64,000 nucleotides of DNA from positions 1 to 64,000 of the forward strand of contig NZ_DBMV01000010.1 in assembly GCF_002298975.1 (NCBI RefSeq). Reading direction: 5' to 3'. Shown here piece after piece: positions 61,382-64,000 of this stretch. The stretch's first letter is position 1. The number at the start of each line of letters is the position of its first letter. Source of the stretch: Ralstonia sp. UBA689 (GTDB lineage: Bacteria; Pseudomonadota; Gammaproteobacteria; Burkholderiales; Burkholderiaceae). A program made the translations under genes and the position numbers. The notes below the pieces were generated by a model, which was not told the origin of the DNA, made no database searches, and saw nothing but the letters and a program-made list of their open reading frames with translations.

Positions 61382-64000
61382 TCAGTCCAAGAAGCGCACG
61401 GAGAATGCGCCGTCTTCATCAACGTGAAGGGCAACATCGGCAAGCGGCATGCTGCAGCTCATCCGAGCCAGAATCTCCTGCGACATCAGCGGCATGACGT
61501 TGCCGCGCAGAATAAAGTCGATATTGCGCGCGCCGGTTTCCACCTCGGTGCATCGCACGGCGATCTGTTGGACCACCTCATCGCTATAGGTGAATCGCAT
61601 CTTGTTGTTGCGCGCGAGCCGCTTCGCGATCTTGTCGAGCTTGAGCCGCACGATGCCGGCAAGCGCGTCCTGCGCCAACGCGAAATATGGAATAACCGTC
61701 ATCCGCGCAAGCAGAGCCGGCTTGAAGTGATTCGACAGAATCGGGCGCACCGCCCCAAGCAGCGTGGCCGTGTCGGGAGCTTGCGCCCCTCCCGTCATCT
61801 CGGCGATCACATCGGTGGCGAGGTTGGAGGTCAGGAAGATCACCGTGTTGGAGAAGTCGATCTCCTTGCCTTCGCCGTCCGAAAGCGTGCCCTTGTCGAA
61901 GACCTGATAGAACAGGTTCATCACGTCCAGATGCGCCTTTTCCACCTCGTCGAGCAAAACCACCGAATACGGCCGCTGGCGCACAGCTTCGGTCAGCACG
62001 CCACCCTCGCCGTATCCGACGTATCCCGGCGGGGATCCGATCAGCCGACTCACGTTGTGCTTTTCCTGGAATTCGCTCATGTTGATGACGGTGGCAGACT
62101 TCTCATCGCCGAACAGGATGTCCGCCACCGAGAGCGCAGTCTCCGTCTTGCCAACGCCGGACGGGCCCACCAGCAGAAACACACCCATCGGTTGCTGCGG
62201 ATCCTTCAATCCCGACTTTGCCGTCTTCAGCACTTCCGAGATCTGCTCAAGCGCGTGGTCCTGCCCTCGAATACGCGCCTTGAGCGCATCGGCCATATGC
62301 ATGATGCTATGCGCCTCGTCGCGCAGCATCTTGCCCACAGGAACGCCGGTCCAGTCTGAGATGACCTTGGCCACGACATCCGGGTCAACGTCGATACGGA
62401 CTAATGGTTCATCTCCCTGAGCCAGCTTGAAGGCCTCGCCGGCCCGGGCGACGGCTTGTGTGTGCCCGTCAAGTTCAGCCGGTGACGCGCCATCACTCTT
62501 GGCACGCTGACGCGCCGCGCGCGCCTGCAGCAATGCCTGTGCGGCCGCCTGCTGGGCAGACCACCTTATCCGCAAGGCCTCCGACCCGGCTTCCAGCATT
62601 GCCAGTTCCCGATTGATCTCGTCGATGCGCGCTGGATCGACCGGCTGCTGATTGTCGTAATCGCGTTCAAGGCCGCTCTTTTCGCGTTGCAACGCCTGGA
62701 TGCGGCGCTCGCTACTCTCCAGCACATCCGGCTTCGCGCTCTGCAGAACCTTGACACGCGCGCACGCGGTATCGAGCAGATCGACCGCCTTGTCGGGCAA
62801 TTGACGACCGGTGAGGTAACGGCTCGATAGCTCGGCGGCGGCAACAATCGCGTCGTCACGTATCACAACGCGGTGCACGTCTTCGTACCGCCCCTTCAGG
62901 CCGCGCAGGATCAGTACCGTGGTCTCCTGATCTGGTTCGGCGAGCTTCACCAATTGAAAGCGCCGAGCAAGCGCTGCGTCTTTCTCGAAATATTTCTTGT
63001 ACTCAGTCCAGGTGGTCGCGGCGATCGTACGCAGCTCGCCGCGCGCAAGCACGGGTTTCAAGAGGTTAGCCGCATCGGATGTACCTGCCTGGCCGCCCGC
63101 GCCGACCAGCATGTGGGCTTCATCGATGAACAGGATGATCGGCTTGGCAGATGCGTTCACCTCGGCAATCACACTCTTAAGCCGGTTCTCGAACTCACCC
63201 TTCACACTGGCGCCTGCCTGAAGCAGGCCCATATCCAGCCCAAGAACGGTGACGTCTTTCAAGGCATCCGGAACGTCACCGTCAACGATGCGCAAGGCCA
63301 AACCCTCCACCACGGCGGTCTTGCCAACACCAGGGTCGCCCACGCAGATCGGGTTGTTCTTGCGTCGGCGGGCGAGAATATCGACCATCTGGCGAATCTC
63401 TGCATCGCGCCCGAATACCGGGTCGATATTGCCGGCGCGCGCTTTCTCAGTGAAGTTCTCGCAGAACTTGGCGATCGCGCCGCCCTCTGCGGCGGATGCC
63501 CTAATCCCTGCGCTCTCACCGTCCGCAGCACCGCGTGCGTTAGCCTCGATCGACTGGCTGCAGATATCGTCAAACGCGCTCAGCAGTGTTTCACGGTTCA
63601 ACGTTCGCAGCGTCGTCGCATACTCGCCTGTGGCGTAGTACGTGGGGCGAGCAAGAAGTGCGAGCAGAACCGCCCCTGAACGCAGCTCGGAGCACTGCAG
63701 GTCAACCGAGGCAATCAGCCAGGCATCCTGCAACAGCTCCAGCAGAAGCGGAGAAAAGGCCGGGCGCCCGGCATTGCCGGCGTGCATCTGGTCGATGGCA
63801 AGATCAAGCCCTCGCTTGATGCGAATTGCATCGGCATCATACTGGCGCAGCAGCAATGGGATATCGGTATCGGTCTGCACGTCTGCGAACAGCTTGACGA
63901 GAAAGTGCTCGATGGTGATTTCGTAATGACCACGCGCCACGCACAATCCCACACCGTCTTCCAATGCCTGCCTGCAGCGGGCATTGAGACGGCTCACCAG
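61382..64000 (-). CDS. clpV: T6SS ATPase ClpV/TssH (5' end beyond the window)
   Basis: At least 871 residues of a ClpB-type disaggregase. Two AAA+ modules are intact: Walker A GDPGVGKTA with Walker B LFIDEAH in the first, and GPSGVGKTE with VVLLDEVEKAH in the second. Between them is a shortened coiled-coil region. The N-terminal Clp repeat region is present (HYEITIEHFLVKLFAD). The frame runs off the right edge at the codon before 63997, so the true start is outside; the GTG at 63997 is not the start. ClpV recycles contracted sheath. It heads the minus operon (tssB/C/E/F/G and hcp not in view). Confidence 0.9.
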   Translation of the reverse strand: MVSRLNARCRQALEDGVGLCVARGHYEITIEHFLVKLFADVQTDTDIPLLLRQYDADAIRIKRGLDLAIDQMHAGNAGRPAFSPLLLELLQDAWLIASVDLQCSELRSGAVLLALLARPTYYATGEYATTLRTLNRETLLSAFDDICSQSIEANARGAADGESAGIRASAAEGGAIAKFCENFTEKARAGNIDPVFGRDAEIRQMVDILARRRKNNPICVGDPGVGKTAVVEGLALRIVDGDVPDALKDVTVLGLDMGLLQAGASVKGEFENRLKSVIAEVNASAKPIILFIDEAHMLVGAGGQAGTSDAANLLKPVLARGELRTIAATTWTEYKKYFEKDAALARRFQLVKLAEPDQETTVLILRGLKGRYEDVHRVVIRDDAIVAAAELSSRYLTGRQLPDKAVDLLDTACARVKVLQSAKPDVLESSERRIQALQREKSGLERDYDNQQPVDPARIDEINRELAMLEAGSEALRIRWSAQQAAAQALLQARAARQRAKSDGASPAELDGHTQAVARAGEAFKLAQGDEPLVRIDVDPDVVAKVISDWTGVPVGKMLRDEAHSIMHMADALKARIRGQDHALEQISEVLKTAKSGLKDPQQPMGVFLLVGPSGVGKTETALSVADILFGDEKSATVINMSEFQEKHNVSRLIGSPPGYVGYGEGGVLTEAVRQRPYSVVLLDEVEKAHLDVMNLFYQVFDKGTLSDGEGKEIDFSNTVIFLTSNLATDVIAEMTGGAQAPDTATLLGAVRPILSNHFKPALLARMTVIPYFALAQDALAGIVRLKLDKIAKRLARNNKMRFTYSDEVVQQIAVRCTEVETGARNIDFILRGNVMPLMSQEILARMSCSMPLADVALHVDEDGAFSVRFLD

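Noticed and set aside
1..64000. CRISPR array or prophage
   Set aside because: I saw no regularly spaced repeats, cas genes, phage structural genes or integrase. The direct and periodic repeats seen are coding (pentapeptides and the 43-codon duplication).

Overview
The window looks like a piece of a Ralstonia-type chromosome (Burkholderiales, probably the R. pickettii / R. insidiosa group). It is GC-rich with strong G/C third codon positions. Its gene order (gmk-rpoZ-spoT, greB, yicC, rph-rdgB-hemW) is typical of beta-proteobacteria, and its IS3-family element and lipoproteins fit that group. The species is an inference from protein resemblance recalled from memory; no search was run.

Layout. 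1-22.8 kb is conserved core: the end of an outer-membrane protein, a MaeB-type malic enzyme, a DUF4136 lipoprotein, pepN, fbp, tRNA-Thr, a Kbp/LysM protein, a PHB-depolymerase-like esterase, a LysR regulator divergent from an EamA transporter, greB, tRNA-Arg, spoT-rpoZ-gmk-yicC, a Ser/Thr kinase with a PP2C phosphatase, rph-rdgB-hemW and tRNA-Ser. From 23.3 to 30.2 kb there is an accessory operon of four genes on the minus strand: a bile-acid:sodium-symporter-like transporter, a two-domain SDR/epimerase fusion, an exported haem-c/beta-propeller protein and an MFS transporter. A divergent AraC-family regulator flanks it. From 30.2 to 38 kb the DNA is a patchwork: an orphan HicB/XRE-like gene, inverted repeats, a PAS-LuxR regulator, an IS3-family element whose transposase reading frame appears broken, a SnoaL-like secreted protein, a pentapeptide-repeat lipoprotein, a decayed IS5-family transposase, a Cys-rich lipoprotein and about 1 kb with no convincing gene.

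From 38 kb to the right edge is a type VI secretion (T6SS) locus. A plus-strand operon carries an unrecognised protein, a membrane SpoIIE-type phosphatase, an RsbW-like anti-sigma/ATPase, a STAS antagonist, a MASE1 hybrid histidine kinase, an OmpR-type regulator and tssA. Facing it, a minus-strand operon runs from clpV (cut by the window edge) through a pentapeptide-repeat protein, a DUF3540 protein, a PAAR-like protein, vgrG with a long low-GC C-terminal extension, a DUF2169-pentapeptide fusion and an unrecognised protein to tssJ, tssK, tssL and tssM. tssB, tssC, tssE, tssF, tssG and hcp are not in the window and presumably lie to the right.

How the parts work together. The minus operon supplies the membrane complex (TssJLM), the baseplate component TssK, the spike (VgrG plus PAAR-like tip) with probable loading factors (DUF2169, DUF3540) and the sheath-recycling ATPase. 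The plus operon looks like a partner-switching plus two-component module placed to regulate it. The least described parts are the unknown T6SS-linked proteins at 37972-38979 and 52895-53686, the pentapeptide/DUF2169/VgrG payload block, and the 23-29 kb transporter-SDR-haem operon.
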